64,000 bases of DNA from Arundinibacter roseus (GTDB lineage: Bacteria > Bacteroidota > Bacteroidia > Cytophagales > Spirosomataceae), in the NCBI RefSeq assembly GCF_004348825.1, contig NZ_SMJU01000006.1:1-64000 (forward strand), in the 5' to 3' direction. The notes under the pieces are model-generated. The model ran no database searches. It was not told the DNA's origin and saw only the letters and a program-made list of their open reading frames with translations. This document shows, in pieces, positions 1 to 8,306 of this stretch (its first letter is position 1; every line of letters begins with the position of its first letter). Position numbers and translations under genes: made by a program.

Positions 1-30
1 TCAGCAGAGTGAAATAAAAATACGCACTTA

Positions 31-69
31 TAAAAAAGAAAGCCGCTGCAAAAATAATGTTGCAACGGC
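31..69 (-). terminator. Terminator of the ThuA/cupredoxin lipoprotein gene
   Basis: The arms GCCGCTGCA (42-50) and TGCAACGGC (61-69) pair with one mismatch. Read on the minus strand, the stem is followed by a T-rich tract (complement of 31-41). It lies about 90 bases past the stop of the minus-strand gene that ends at 156. Confidence 0.65.
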
Positions 70-155
70 CTAAACAATCTAAATTAAACTAATCTTAAAT
101 CTGTATCTCTATTTTAGGACTAGTCATTCAACTTGTATTACTGGTTTCAACTACG

Positions 156-3100
156 CTATTTGGCAGTTGCTGCGGCGGGTTGTTTCACCACATTCATTGT
201 TCCTTTCATCAAGCGCCAGTGACCGGGGAAGGTACACACGTAGGGGTAGTTCCCTGCTTCGGCAGGAGCTGTAAACTTCATGCGGTAAGTCTGATCAGGG
301 TTAACTAGTGGACTTGCCATCAAAACCTGCGGGATAGATGGTACATAGTTCCGTTCGGCACCATCTTTGGCGGTGATGAGTTTATCTGCTGCGGCACCAA
401 TGATTTCCAGCGATTTGGGTTTACCAATCACCAGGTTATGCTGCATGGCATCGGGGTTTTCAAAAATAATCTCAACAGGTTTGCCGGCTATTACCGTAAA
501 CTCGGAAAGGTCAAATTTCAACGCTTCGCGCACAGCCTTGATGCGAATCACCTGCACGTTCGGATCGTTTTCTGAGGATTCCTTTATTCCAAAAGATTCC
601 AGAAAACTTCCCATGCGTCCACTTAATTCGGGAGAAATCGATTGACTTAAAGATGCCAAAAATGACTTATCGGCCTCAGATGCAACTTCTTTTCTTCTGA
701 CATTCCAGCCATTCAGAACGCCCTTGTTAACTGCAAAAAGTCCGTCAGGATCCAGCTTTTGGGCCGTTTTCAGCATGTCAAGCACCTCGCTTGCCGAGGC
801 GTAAGACGCATAACTCCGGGCGGCACGTTCCAGGGCAAAATCCGACATACGCTGTGGGCTGCGAACCTCAAAGGTTTTGGTCAACACGTTGTTACGTTCG
901 TTGGCTTCTTCAACCACGTTATCTTTATCAATTGTCGCCGTTACGCTCACTTTTCCTGCCTGCTCCGACGTAAACCCAAACGGGCTGTTCCAGGGGCCAT
1001 TGTTGCCTTCTGAGAGCTGAATGGTTTCGCCCGGAGCAATCCCCTTGGTAATTTTACGACTTACATAATTGATATTCAATCCATTGCCACGAATACCTAC
1101 CGTTATCAGCGGTACTACATCGGCCGGAACTGCCACGCTGCCTTTATTGGTAATTTCGAGTGTAATACGTGCATATTCGCGAACATACGGACTTGATGGA
1201 TTGATTGTGATATTAGAAACGGACAATTCGGCTTTTCCTTCAATCAGTGCCGTTTCGCCCATCGCATGTTTGGAGTGATCCATCCCCTGCATCGGCGCAG
1301 TACTTGCTGTAAATGAAGCGCTTGCAGCCTTCTTTTGGGGAGCTGCCGCTACACGCTGGGCCAGGTATTTCTGACGAAGTTTACCATCATTGGCATTCAA
1401 TACAATGGAAAAAGCATCGGGCAACCAACGGTCATTGGCGGCTTCGTATTCTTCCATTCGAGCCAGAAGGGCCGTTTCAATGGCAGGTGTTTGGGGCGTT
1501 TCGGTAAGAGCCAGCAGCGTGTTCAGAACTACCAACGGCTCCTGATCGTGCAGGGCGTTTGCCTGCATGAGCGCCTGCGCAGTTGCTTCGTTTTTGGGCA
1601 ATACCTGTACGGCATTCTTACGAACGGCTGCACTTGGGTGGCGCAAGGCCTGCGTAACCGCACTCAACACTGTCGGGTCTCCGAGGGCATCCAGGCCGTG
1701 CAGGGTCCAAAGCGCGTGGATGGCAGCAGTATTCAGGCCAATTTCATCAACCGACTGATCTTTCACCAGCGCTACCAATTGAGGAACTACGTCTTTATTT
1801 CTACGCTCAACCAGCATCCGCTGCGCATGACGACGCCACAGCATGTTGGTATTTTTGAGGGTAGCAACCAACTCTTCGGGACGATCTTTGCTCAACGAAA
1901 TCGGCGTATAAGCCGGAGCATTTTTCCAGGCAATCCGGTACAAACGTCCGTGAGTAAAGTCTCTAAGATCGGTATCATAGGCATTACCACTTCCATTATC
2001 AAATCCTTTGGGCGTTGGGTTATGCTGAATAATGAAGCTATACCAGTCGGCTACCCAAACGGCGCCGTCCGGGCCCACCTCAGCAAACACGGGCGACACC
2101 CATTCGTCAGCCCCGGCCAACAGGTTGAATGCTTCCTCATCTTCGTAGTCCGTTCCGTTTTTAACCATTTTGTTTTGGTGCAAAACGTGTCCGGTTGGTT
2201 CAGATACAAACGCAATGCTGTTCCAGTATTTTTTTGGAAAAGCGCGTGCCGTATAAAAATTATGACCCGCAGCGGCAGTAAAGCCACCAAATACATCCAC
2301 CTGCCGGACTTTGGGCGTAATAGGCTTCATGTCTTTGTGCGTATCCGTTCCCCGTCCGCCGTTGTCTACCCGACTATTTCCAAAATAGCGACTTGGAATC
2401 GCCATGTACCAGCCGTGTGAGTTGTTGGCCGTAGAGCCGAACAAATCGCCGGCTTCGTTGAAACCAAGTCCCCAGGTATTATTGGAAGTACGGGTCATCA
2501 TTTCCATATCAGAACCATCGGGACGGAACCGGAAGAGTACTTGTCCGAAATTAAGGCTGTCTTTATCGGCAAATTTTCCTTTGAAACCCGAATAGCCCAA
2601 AGCACCATAAATCCAGTTATCAAAGCCATAGTGCAGGTTGGAAGGTCCGGCGTGGGTATCAAACGTACCAAAACCCGTGAAAAGAGTTTTCTTGACATCG
2701 GCTTTGTCGTCTCCGTCGGTGTCCTGCAGGAAAATCATATCAGGAGCCTGAGACACGATAAGTCCGCCATTGGCAAACACCATACCCGTCGGAATGCTGA
2801 GTCCATCGGCAAAACGGGTAAATTTATCCGCTTTGCCATCCTTATTGGTATCCTCACAAATCAGGATATAATCGCTTCCGCCACTGCTCTTGCGTTCGTT
2901 GGGATAATCTTTGGTAATCAGCACAAACAACCGTCCGCGCTCGTCCCAGGTCATTGCGATAGGGTGCATGACGTCGGGCTCATGAGCAAAAACAGATAGA
3001 GAAAAATCTACCGGAATCTGAATATGTTTTACGGATTCTTCGGGCGAAAGCGGTAACTGCTGCAACTGAGGACCGGGGCGTTGCTCGTAGTTGGGCAGGC

Positions 3101-3926
3101 GGGCTTCCCGGTATTCAAAAGGCTTTGGATTAAGCGCTTTATGCGCCTGACGGGCTTCGTCATTTACAGCCCAAAGAATTCCTTTTTCAATTAGGTTATG
3201 AAACTGAGGCTGTGTCCAGGTGCGCTCATCGTGGCCGTAGGCTGTATAAAATACGCGCCCCTTGCCGTGCGTCCGCACCCATGTGTACGGTTCTTTGGTT
3301 TGGCCGGGTTTATCCTTGGCCTGATCTGCCTGAATAATCCGCTCCGTCAGGACGATGTTGTCCGGCTGCAATTTTTCGTGCAAATACGTTTCATCCCAGG
3401 TTTTGAAAGGCTCTACGCCCGCGAGTGCCGGATGTTCAGGCTGTGTCCATACGGGCTGAATGGTGTCCATCGTATGCCGCCAAAACTGACCGCCAATTAG
3501 CTTCACCACCTCAGGATTATTTCTAAAACAGTAGGAAGCACAGTGAATGGGCAGGAACCCTTTTCCCTGCGCCACAAAATCCAGCAGAGCATTGGCCTGT
3601 GCGGGCGCAATCGTGTCCCAGTTGGCAAAGAGCAACAGCGCGTCATACTTTGCCAGCGTTTCGGGGTTCAGGTCCGTAAGCTTATCTGTGTAGGTAAAAT
3701 TGATTCCTTTACTGCCCAAAGCTTCCATCAGTTTGGGCACAAAATCTATGGGGCGGTGATGCCCGTTATCGCCCAAAAATAGTATTTCCAGCCGCCGTGC
3801 CGTTACCTTCGACGCTGCCGTCGTTACGGTAGCCAATTCGCCGGTAGCGGTCTGTTGTACGCCTGTATTCCTGGCACATTGCCAGAACAGCGCCACACCC
3901 ACAATCAATAGCCCGATGCGTTTCAT
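156..3926 (-). CDS. Giant lipoprotein: ThuA, dehydrogenase-like propeller, HEAT, CARDB and cupredoxin domains
   Basis: 1256 residues. The N-terminus is a lipoprotein signal with Cys17 (FWQC), so the protein is probably membrane-anchored outside the cytoplasm. In order it has a ThuA-type domain (about 45-255); a PVC-type/membrane-bound dehydrogenase beta-propeller (about 300-665) with repeated Asp-rich D-x-D/N-x-D-G loops such as DTNKDGKAD; HEAT-like helices (about 690-860); a CARDB beta-sandwich (about 915-1035); and a C-terminal cupredoxin domain. The cupredoxin keeps blue-copper ligands: His1163 in MQHN and Cys1231, His1236, Met1240 in CTFPGHWRLM. No CxxCH haem motif is present, although relatives with this propeller often carry a cytochrome c domain. 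The role is inferred: periplasmic sugar oxidation, with copper passing electrons on. It lies upstream of a Gfo/Idh/MocA gene and an isomerase gene on the same strand, as expected for a keto-sugar pathway. The substrate is unknown. Confidence 0.85.
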   Translation of the reverse strand: MKRIGLLIVGVALFWQCARNTGVQQTATGELATVTTAASKVTARRLEILFLGDNGHHRPIDFVPKLMEALGSKGINFTYTDKLTDLNPETLAKYDALLLFANWDTIAPAQANALLDFVAQGKGFLPIHCASYCFRNNPEVVKLIGGQFWRHTMDTIQPVWTQPEHPALAGVEPFKTWDETYLHEKLQPDNIVLTERIIQADQAKDKPGQTKEPYTWVRTHGKGRVFYTAYGHDERTWTQPQFHNLIEKGILWAVNDEARQAHKALNPKPFEYREARLPNYEQRPGPQLQQLPLSPEESVKHIQIPVDFSLSVFAHEPDVMHPIAMTWDERGRLFVLITKDYPNERKSSGGSDYILICEDTNKDGKADKFTRFADGLSIPTGMVFANGGLIVSQAPDMIFLQDTDGDDKADVKKTLFTGFGTFDTHAGPSNLHYGFDNWIYGALGYSGFKGKFADKDSLNFGQVLFRFRPDGSDMEMMTRTSNNTWGLGFNEAGDLFGSTANNSHGWYMAIPSRYFGNSRVDNGGRGTDTHKDMKPITPKVRQVDVFGGFTAAAGHNFYTARAFPKKYWNSIAFVSEPTGHVLHQNKMVKNGTDYEDEEAFNLLAGADEWVSPVFAEVGPDGAVWVADWYSFIIQHNPTPKGFDNGSGNAYDTDLRDFTHGRLYRIAWKNAPAYTPISLSKDRPEELVATLKNTNMLWRRHAQRMLVERRNKDVVPQLVALVKDQSVDEIGLNTAAIHALWTLHGLDALGDPTVLSAVTQALRHPSAAVRKNAVQVLPKNEATAQALMQANALHDQEPLVVLNTLLALTETPQTPAIETALLARMEEYEAANDRWLPDAFSIVLNANDGKLRQKYLAQRVAAAPQKKAASASFTASTAPMQGMDHSKHAMGETALIEGKAELSVSNITINPSSPYVREYARITLEITNKGSVAVPADVVPLITVGIRGNGLNINYVSRKITKGIAPGETIQLSEGNNGPWNSPFGFTSEQAGKVSVTATIDKDNVVEEANERNNVLTKTFEVRSPQRMSDFALERAARSYASYASASEVLDMLKTAQKLDPDGLFAVNKGVLNGWNVRRKEVASEADKSFLASLSQSISPELSGRMGSFLESFGIKESSENDPNVQVIRIKAVREALKFDLSEFTVIAGKPVEIIFENPDAMQHNLVIGKPKSLEIIGAAADKLITAKDGAERNYVPSIPQVLMASPLVNPDQTYRMKFTAPAEAGNYPYVCTFPGHWRLMKGTMNVVKQPAAATAK

Positions 3927-3987
3927 AAAATTGGTTGTTTAAAAAATGAGTGCAGGCGCAGCTATGTACGCCACGCCTGCGGTAGGG

Positions 3988-5109
3988 TTAGGAATTTTTA
4001 AAATCAGGAATCGCAATCAGTTTGCCACCTTCCATTGCCGACTCATGCGCCAAAATCCCGACGCTCGTCCAGTTGGCTGACTGCCAGGCATTTGGGAACG
4101 GTTCACGATCTTCGATCAGCGCCATAATAAATTCATGGGCAAGGTGCGGGTGCGAACCACCGTGGCCGCCTCCCTGCACAAACGACAGGTGCGCTTTTTC
4201 GCCCAAATCATACACGCCACGGCCCGTAAACGACTGAATCTCTTCGGGTAGCAGGTGCGCATAATCAGGGGTTGGAACACGCTCAGGGATCTCATGCTCA
4301 GGCTTTTTGGCCGTATGAATCACCGGATCTTCGCCTTCAATGAGCGGCCATTCAAATGATTTTTTACTGCCATATACCTCAAAACTTTCCCGATATTGAC
4401 GGGCCGTATCAAAAAGAGAACGGTACACATAAGCCGACAAATCACTGTCTTTGAACTTGATATGCGCCGACTCAACGGCAAAAGGCGAGTTATGGATTTT
4501 TACCAGATCTTCACTGATTGTCCCCGAACCAAAGCACGAAACATATTCCGCTTCAAGCCGCAGCAAACCCGCCACCGGTCCCACGCAGTGTGTGGCGTAG
4601 TGCATCGGCGGCAGGCCGGGCCAATAGTCGGGCCACCCTTCCATATCCTGCTGATGACTCGCTTTCAAAAACTGCACTTTGCCGAGTTCGCCTTTTTCGT
4701 ATAATTCTTTGACAAACAAAAACTCGCGGGCGTACACCACGGTTTCCATCATCATGTATTTCAGGCCGGTTTCTTTACACACCTTCACGATTTCCATACA
4801 ATCTTCTACCGAAGTAGCCATCGGTACGGTACACGCAACATGCTTACCTGCCCGAAGAGCTTTCAAAGTTTGCTCGGCGTGATTTGGAATGGGCGAGTTT
4901 ATATGAACAGCATCTACGTTTGGGTCAGCCAGCAAATCGTCGTAGCTTGTGTAGCGCACGTCTACCCCAAATTCATCGCCCACGGCGTAAAGTTTGGACT
5001 CCGTCCGCTGACAAATCGCATACATATTGGCATTCGGATGACGCTGATAAATGGGAATAAACTCAGCTCCGAAACCAAGTCCAACAATGGCAATATTGAT
5101 TTTTTTCAT
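3988..5109 (-). CDS. Gfo/Idh/MocA family oxidoreductase (cytoplasmic)
   Basis: 373 residues with no signal peptide. The N-terminal Rossmann fold starts with the NAD(P)-binding motif GLGFGAEF right after the first beta strand (IAIVGL). It is followed by the family-typical stretch where Ala-Gly-Lys-His-Val replaces the usual EKP segment (GKHVACTVPMA). The C-terminal part is the alpha/beta dimerisation domain, with a His-rich GGGHGGSHPH segment near residues 315-325. The family reversibly oxidises or reduces sugars and sugar derivatives with NAD(P). It sits between the ThuA lipoprotein and the sugar isomerase on one strand (62 and 42 base gaps), so the three are probably co-transcribed. The replaced EKP lysine motif is unusual and may change catalysis. 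The substrate cannot be told from sequence. Confidence 0.85.
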   Translation of the reverse strand: MKKINIAIVGLGFGAEFIPIYQRHPNANMYAICQRTESKLYAVGDEFGVDVRYTSYDDLLADPNVDAVHINSPIPNHAEQTLKALRAGKHVACTVPMATSVEDCMEIVKVCKETGLKYMMMETVVYAREFLFVKELYEKGELGKVQFLKASHQQDMEGWPDYWPGLPPMHYATHCVGPVAGLLRLEAEYVSCFGSGTISEDLVKIHNSPFAVESAHIKFKDSDLSAYVYRSLFDTARQYRESFEVYGSKKSFEWPLIEGEDPVIHTAKKPEHEIPERVPTPDYAHLLPEEIQSFTGRGVYDLGEKAHLSFVQGGGHGGSHPHLAHEFIMALIEDREPFPNAWQSANWTSVGILAHESAMEGGKLIAIPDFKNS

Positions 5110-5151
5110 GGGTAAAAAAGTAGTAATTAACTCAAAGTTTTCAGGTAGTTA

Positions 5152-6012
5152 TTATGACAAAACAATGTGATTTTGCACGGGAGCAGTTTTCACATTTTTT
5201 TTGATAAAGTCCAGTCCATCACGCATCAGTTGCTCTTCTGAATCAAACATTTTGCGCCAGATATTCGCCGCCGGGAGTTTTGGGCTGAACGCCTCAATAC
5301 TCAGCCAACCGTCGTAGCCAATCGCCTGAATCGCGTCAAACACACCCGGCCAGTCAACATTCCCTTTGCCGGGAGTCGATCGGTCATTTTCAGAAAGTTG
5401 AATGAAAGAAATTCGGTCGCCCATTGTGCGGATACACTCGCCCGTATTTTTTTCTTCAATGTTGGCATGAAATGTATCGAACATGATTCCGCAAGCGGGG
5501 TGATTTACCTCATCCACAAATCGAATCAGCTCATCGCCACAGCTTGTAAGGTACGTTTCAAAGCGGTTGAGGTATTCAAGACCCAGCGAAATGCCCTGCT
5601 GCTGTGCGTATTCGGATAAATTATAAATACCTTCCACGCCCCATTTCCATTCGTCGGCAGTGGCGGGTTGTCCGCTAAAAACGCCCAAAGCGGCATTAAA
5701 CGGTCCCATAAGTCGTGGCGCGCCTAACACAACGGCGCAATCGACGCAGCGTTTGAGGGTTTCCAGGGCATGCGCACGAATGACGGAATCGGGACTAATG
5801 AGATTGGTGTCCGCACCACAAAAGGTATCGGCTTCGCGATGAAGGCCCAAAGCATCAAGTTTTTTGCGCCATCCCTCCCAATACTTTGGATCAGGATTAA
5901 AAACCGGGACTTCCACGCCTTCAAAACCGATTTCCTGAATAAGATCCAAAACCGGAAAGAGCGTCTCATCCACCTGCGTTCCCCACAAGAGGAGATTCAT
6001 GCTGTATTTCAT
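5152..6012 (-). CDS. Sugar phosphate isomerase/epimerase family protein (TIM barrel)
   Basis: 286 residues of the AP-endonuclease-2-like TIM-barrel family that includes D-tagatose/D-psicose 3-epimerases and hydroxypyruvate isomerase. Visible metal- and substrate-binding landmarks are the glutamate in SLGLEYLNRFE (near 147), MFDTFHANIEE (near 180), the histidine and aspartates around it, and the terminal glutamate in WLSIEAFSP (near 245). There is no signal peptide, so the protein is cytoplasmic. It is the first gene of the minus-strand unit that continues into the Gfo/Idh/MocA and ThuA genes, and it is divergent from an AraC regulator. The family supports an epimerase or isomerase role on a ketose or keto-sugar. 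The exact reaction is not deducible. Confidence 0.85.
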   Translation of the reverse strand: MKYSMNLLLWGTQVDETLFPVLDLIQEIGFEGVEVPVFNPDPKYWEGWRKKLDALGLHREADTFCGADTNLISPDSVIRAHALETLKRCVDCAVVLGAPRLMGPFNAALGVFSGQPATADEWKWGVEGIYNLSEYAQQQGISLGLEYLNRFETYLTSCGDELIRFVDEVNHPACGIMFDTFHANIEEKNTGECIRTMGDRISFIQLSENDRSTPGKGNVDWPGVFDAIQAIGYDGWLSIEAFSPKLPAANIWRKMFDSEEQLMRDGLDFIKKNVKTAPVQNHIVLS

Positions 6013-6148
6013 AAAAAATAGGGGCTAATACCAGAATACAATTTTACAGCAGAAAAATACTAAATACTTTTCGAGTTTTGATTAGTACTGACTTAATTTT
6101 GACTTTTAATAAAATTATTATTGAAATTTAGGGCAAAATTAAGCTAAA
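6013..6148. promoter_or_regulatory. Divergent promoter region between isomerase and AraC regulator genes
   Basis: A 136-base AT-rich region separates two outward-facing genes and must hold the promoters of both the minus-strand isomerase unit and the AraC gene. On the plus strand, TATTATTG (6116-6123) is one base from the Bacteroidetes -7 consensus TAnnTTTG, but no TTTG element lies at normal spacing. This placement is usual for an autoregulated AraC operator. No clear direct repeat was seen. Confidence 0.35.
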
Positions 6149-7033
6149 ATGAAACTACCTGTTCTAAAAAACTTTGAAAGTCCTACCGGTTCCCTCATTA
6201 TTCAGGAACTGGAAGAACCGCATTTTGACCCAAATTGGCATTTTCACCCGCACTTTCAGCTGTTCACCGTTCTGGAAGGCACAGGCACTCGTCTGATTGG
6301 CGATTCCATTCAAAGTTTCGAGCCGGGTGATACCGTTTTTCTTGGGCCCGACGTGCCGCACCTTTGGCGAAGTGAAGCGCCTTATTTTGAGAAAGATAGC
6401 CAACTTCGTACGAAAGGAGTAGTGCTTTATTTTCAGGATGATTTTTTGGGTAAAGAGTTTTTGAGTAAACCCGAAATGCACCCGATTCAGCAATTTCTGG
6501 AAGAATCGCGTCGGGGAATTTCCTATATTGGTGCTACCCGTGAACTGATCCTGAGTGAACTATTGGCGCTCCCGCACTGCGACGACTTCGCCCGAATTCT
6601 GCGGGTTCTGGCTTTGCTTAATACCCTGGCTCACAGCAGCGAAGGCATTCCAATTACGAGTTATGGTTATGTCAATACCTATAAAGTTTCAGAAACGGAA
6701 CGAATGCAGAAAGTACATAATTATGTGTGGCAGCATTTTCAAAAAGACATTCGACTGGGCGAAGCTGCCTCGCTTGCGGGCATGAGTGAAGCGGCTTTTT
6801 GCCGCTATTTTCGAACACGTGCCAACAAAACATTTACCGATTTCGTGAGCGAAATTCGAATCGGGCATGCGTGCAAATTACTCGTAGACACGCAGTGGAC
6901 TGTTTCACAAATTGCCTACGAAAGCGGTTTTGACACGCTCTCAAATTTTAACCGAAATTTTAAAAAATTTACCCGTCAAACTCCCCGCGAGTACCGCAGC
7001 GCGTACCGCACTTCTGTTCAAAGTTCTTTGTAA
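6149..7033 (+). CDS. AraC family transcriptional regulator with cupin sensor domain
   Basis: 294 residues. The N-terminal half is a cupin/AraC-binding fold (about 15-110) with the histidine-rich ligand strand FDPNWHFHPHFQ and the cupin strand PGDTVFLGPDVPHLWRS. The C-terminal 100 residues hold the two helix-turn-helix units of the AraC family: the first at LGEAASLAGMSEAAFCRYFR, the second at VSQIAYESGFDTLSNFNRNF, followed by the signature FKKFTRQTPREYR. This arrangement is typical of regulators that sense a sugar and act on a nearby operon. Its position, divergent from the isomerase unit and upstream of the Tat-oxidoreductase/permease/nag genes, suggests control of both arms. The effector is unknown. 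Confidence 0.9.
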   Translation: MKLPVLKNFESPTGSLIIQELEEPHFDPNWHFHPHFQLFTVLEGTGTRLIGDSIQSFEPGDTVFLGPDVPHLWRSEAPYFEKDSQLRTKGVVLYFQDDFLGKEFLSKPEMHPIQQFLEESRRGISYIGATRELILSELLALPHCDDFARILRVLALLNTLAHSSEGIPITSYGYVNTYKVSETERMQKVHNYVWQHFQKDIRLGEAASLAGMSEAAFCRYFRTRANKTFTDFVSEIRIGHACKLLVDTQWTVSQIAYESGFDTLSNFNRNFKKFTRQTPREYRSAYRTSVQSSL

Positions 7034-7092
7034 AAAGAGAATGAAAGTCGGCTTTTTTAATTTTTTTTCAAAAAATAAGTTGGGGAAAATCC

Positions 7093-7169
7093 CTCTACTG
7101 CTAGTCTGTTAGTGCAGGGGTCAGGTACTATGCTGTAAGGCTGCATGCCTTCGGACTAGATCGTCCCTT
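7093..7169 (+). promoter_or_regulatory. Candidate structured leader (antiterminator/riboswitch-like) upstream of Tat oxidoreductase
   Basis: CTCTACTGC (7093-7101) can pair with GCGGTAGAG (7170-7178; one G-T pair). That 3' arm is also the 5' half of the terminator at 7170-7200, so the two structures exclude each other. Inside the large loop lie further helices: TAGTC/GACTA (7102-7106/7154-7158), AGTGC/GTACT (7111-7115/7125-7129) and AAGGC/GCCTT (7137-7141/7147-7151), giving a three-way-junction-like fold. It starts 60 bases past the AraC stop and ends 56 bases before the probable ATG of the next gene. It matches no riboswitch class I recognise. The base pairs are visible; the switching role is inferred. 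Confidence 0.45.
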
Positions 7170-7200
7170 GCGGTAGAGCGCGGGCTCTTTCCGCTTTTTT
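7170..7200 (+). terminator. Intrinsic terminator in the leader of the Tat oxidoreductase gene
   Basis: GCGG (7170-7173) pairs with CCGC (7191-7194) and GAGC (7176-7179) with GCTC (7184-7187), followed by six T residues (7195-7200). It could end araC transcription or act as the OFF state of the leader, because its 5' arm also pairs with 7093-7101. Confidence 0.7.
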
Positions 7201-7256
7201 GTTCTCAAAGGTTTTTGACATTCCTAACAATACAGCAGACTATTCCTGAAAAGCCC

Positions 7257-8264
7257 ATGAAACCCCTTGCTCACAACCGAAGAACGTTCCTAAAAACCAC
7301 TGCCCTTACCACGTTGGGGGTTTCTGTCTATGGTGCCGATGCCCTGAGCAAACAGGCCGCCGGCACACGAGTCGGGATTATTGGCCTCGACACCTCGCAT
7401 AGCGTCGCTTTTACCAAAGTATTGAATGCCGAAAACCCGGACGCTGCTTACCGTGGCTACCGCGTGGTGGCGGCGTATCCGCAGGGAAGTCTCGATATTG
7501 AATCGAGTGTCAAGCGGATTCCGGGGTATATCGAAGAGGTAAAGAAATTGCAGGTTGAAATTGTAGATTCCATTGAGGAACTACTGACTCGCGTGGATGT
7601 AGTTTTGCTGGAAACCAACGATGGCCGCCGCCACCTGGAACAGGCTCTGCCGGTACTGAAAGCGGGCAAAAGATTATTTGTTGATAAACCAATTGCAGGT
7701 TCTTTGACAGATGCCGTCAAACTTTTTGAAGCGTCAGAAAGATATAAAGTACCGCTGTTTTCGGCTTCTTCGCTACGCTACATCAAAGGCATCGAAACTT
7801 TGGACAAAAGCAAGGTCGTTGGTGCGGATACGTACAGCCCGGCAGTCCTCGAAAAAACACATCCGGATTTGTTTTGGTATGGCGTGCACGGGGTTGAGAC
7901 ATTGTTTACCGTGATGGGTACGGGCTGTCAAAGCGTAGTTCGGGTGCATGCCGACTCCACGGATATTGTCATTGGTACGTGGAAGGATGGTCGGGTTGGA
8001 ACTTTTCGCGGCACCCGCACCGGCAAGCACGACTACGGCGGCACGGTATATACTCAAAATGGCAACCTTACCCTGGGGCCGTACGGTGGCTACGAACCTC
8101 TGCTTAAAGAAATTATTACATTTTTTGACACCGGAAAAGTACCCGTTTCTTCGGCTGAAACGCTTGAAATATTTGCTTTCATGGAGGCCGCCGACGAGAG
8201 TAAACGTCGTGGCGGCGCTCGTGTAACGCTGGAAGAAGTGATGCAAAAAGCCCGGAAAATGTAA
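7257..8264 (+). CDS. Tat-exported Gfo/Idh/MocA family oxidoreductase
   Basis: 335 residues from the ATG at 7257. This start gives a compact N-terminus with the twin-arginine motif RRTFLK and a hydrophobic stretch (TTALTTLGVSVYG), as expected for Tat export of a cofactor-loaded enzyme. An in-frame TTG at 7215 would add 14 residues with no signal character. After the signal comes a Rossmann strand with VGIIGLDTSHS, where the glycine-rich loop is atypical, then FVDKPIAGS (the EKP-like catalytic lysine segment) and a C-terminal alpha/beta domain. The family is NAD(P)-dependent and acts on sugars; Tat export suggests action in the periplasm with a tightly held nicotinamide. It is the first gene of a plus-strand series with a second Tat enzyme 42 bases on. 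Confidence 0.85.
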   Translation: MKPLAHNRRTFLKTTALTTLGVSVYGADALSKQAAGTRVGIIGLDTSHSVAFTKVLNAENPDAAYRGYRVVAAYPQGSLDIESSVKRIPGYIEEVKKLQVEIVDSIEELLTRVDVVLLETNDGRRHLEQALPVLKAGKRLFVDKPIAGSLTDAVKLFEASERYKVPLFSASSLRYIKGIETLDKSKVVGADTYSPAVLEKTHPDLFWYGVHGVETLFTVMGTGCQSVVRVHADSTDIVIGTWKDGRVGTFRGTRTGKHDYGGTVYTQNGNLTLGPYGGYEPLLKEIITFFDTGKVPVSSAETLEIFAFMEAADESKRRGGARVTLEEVMQKARKM

Positions 8265-8306
8265 GTAGTAAAATCTGATTATTCCTGAACCTAAAACTCC
8301 AAACTC

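Noticed and set aside
1335-2420. Long plus-strand open frame of 361 codons
   Set aside because: It lies antisense within the ThuA/cupredoxin lipoprotein gene, has no recognisable domain, and reflects codon bias of the real minus-strand gene.
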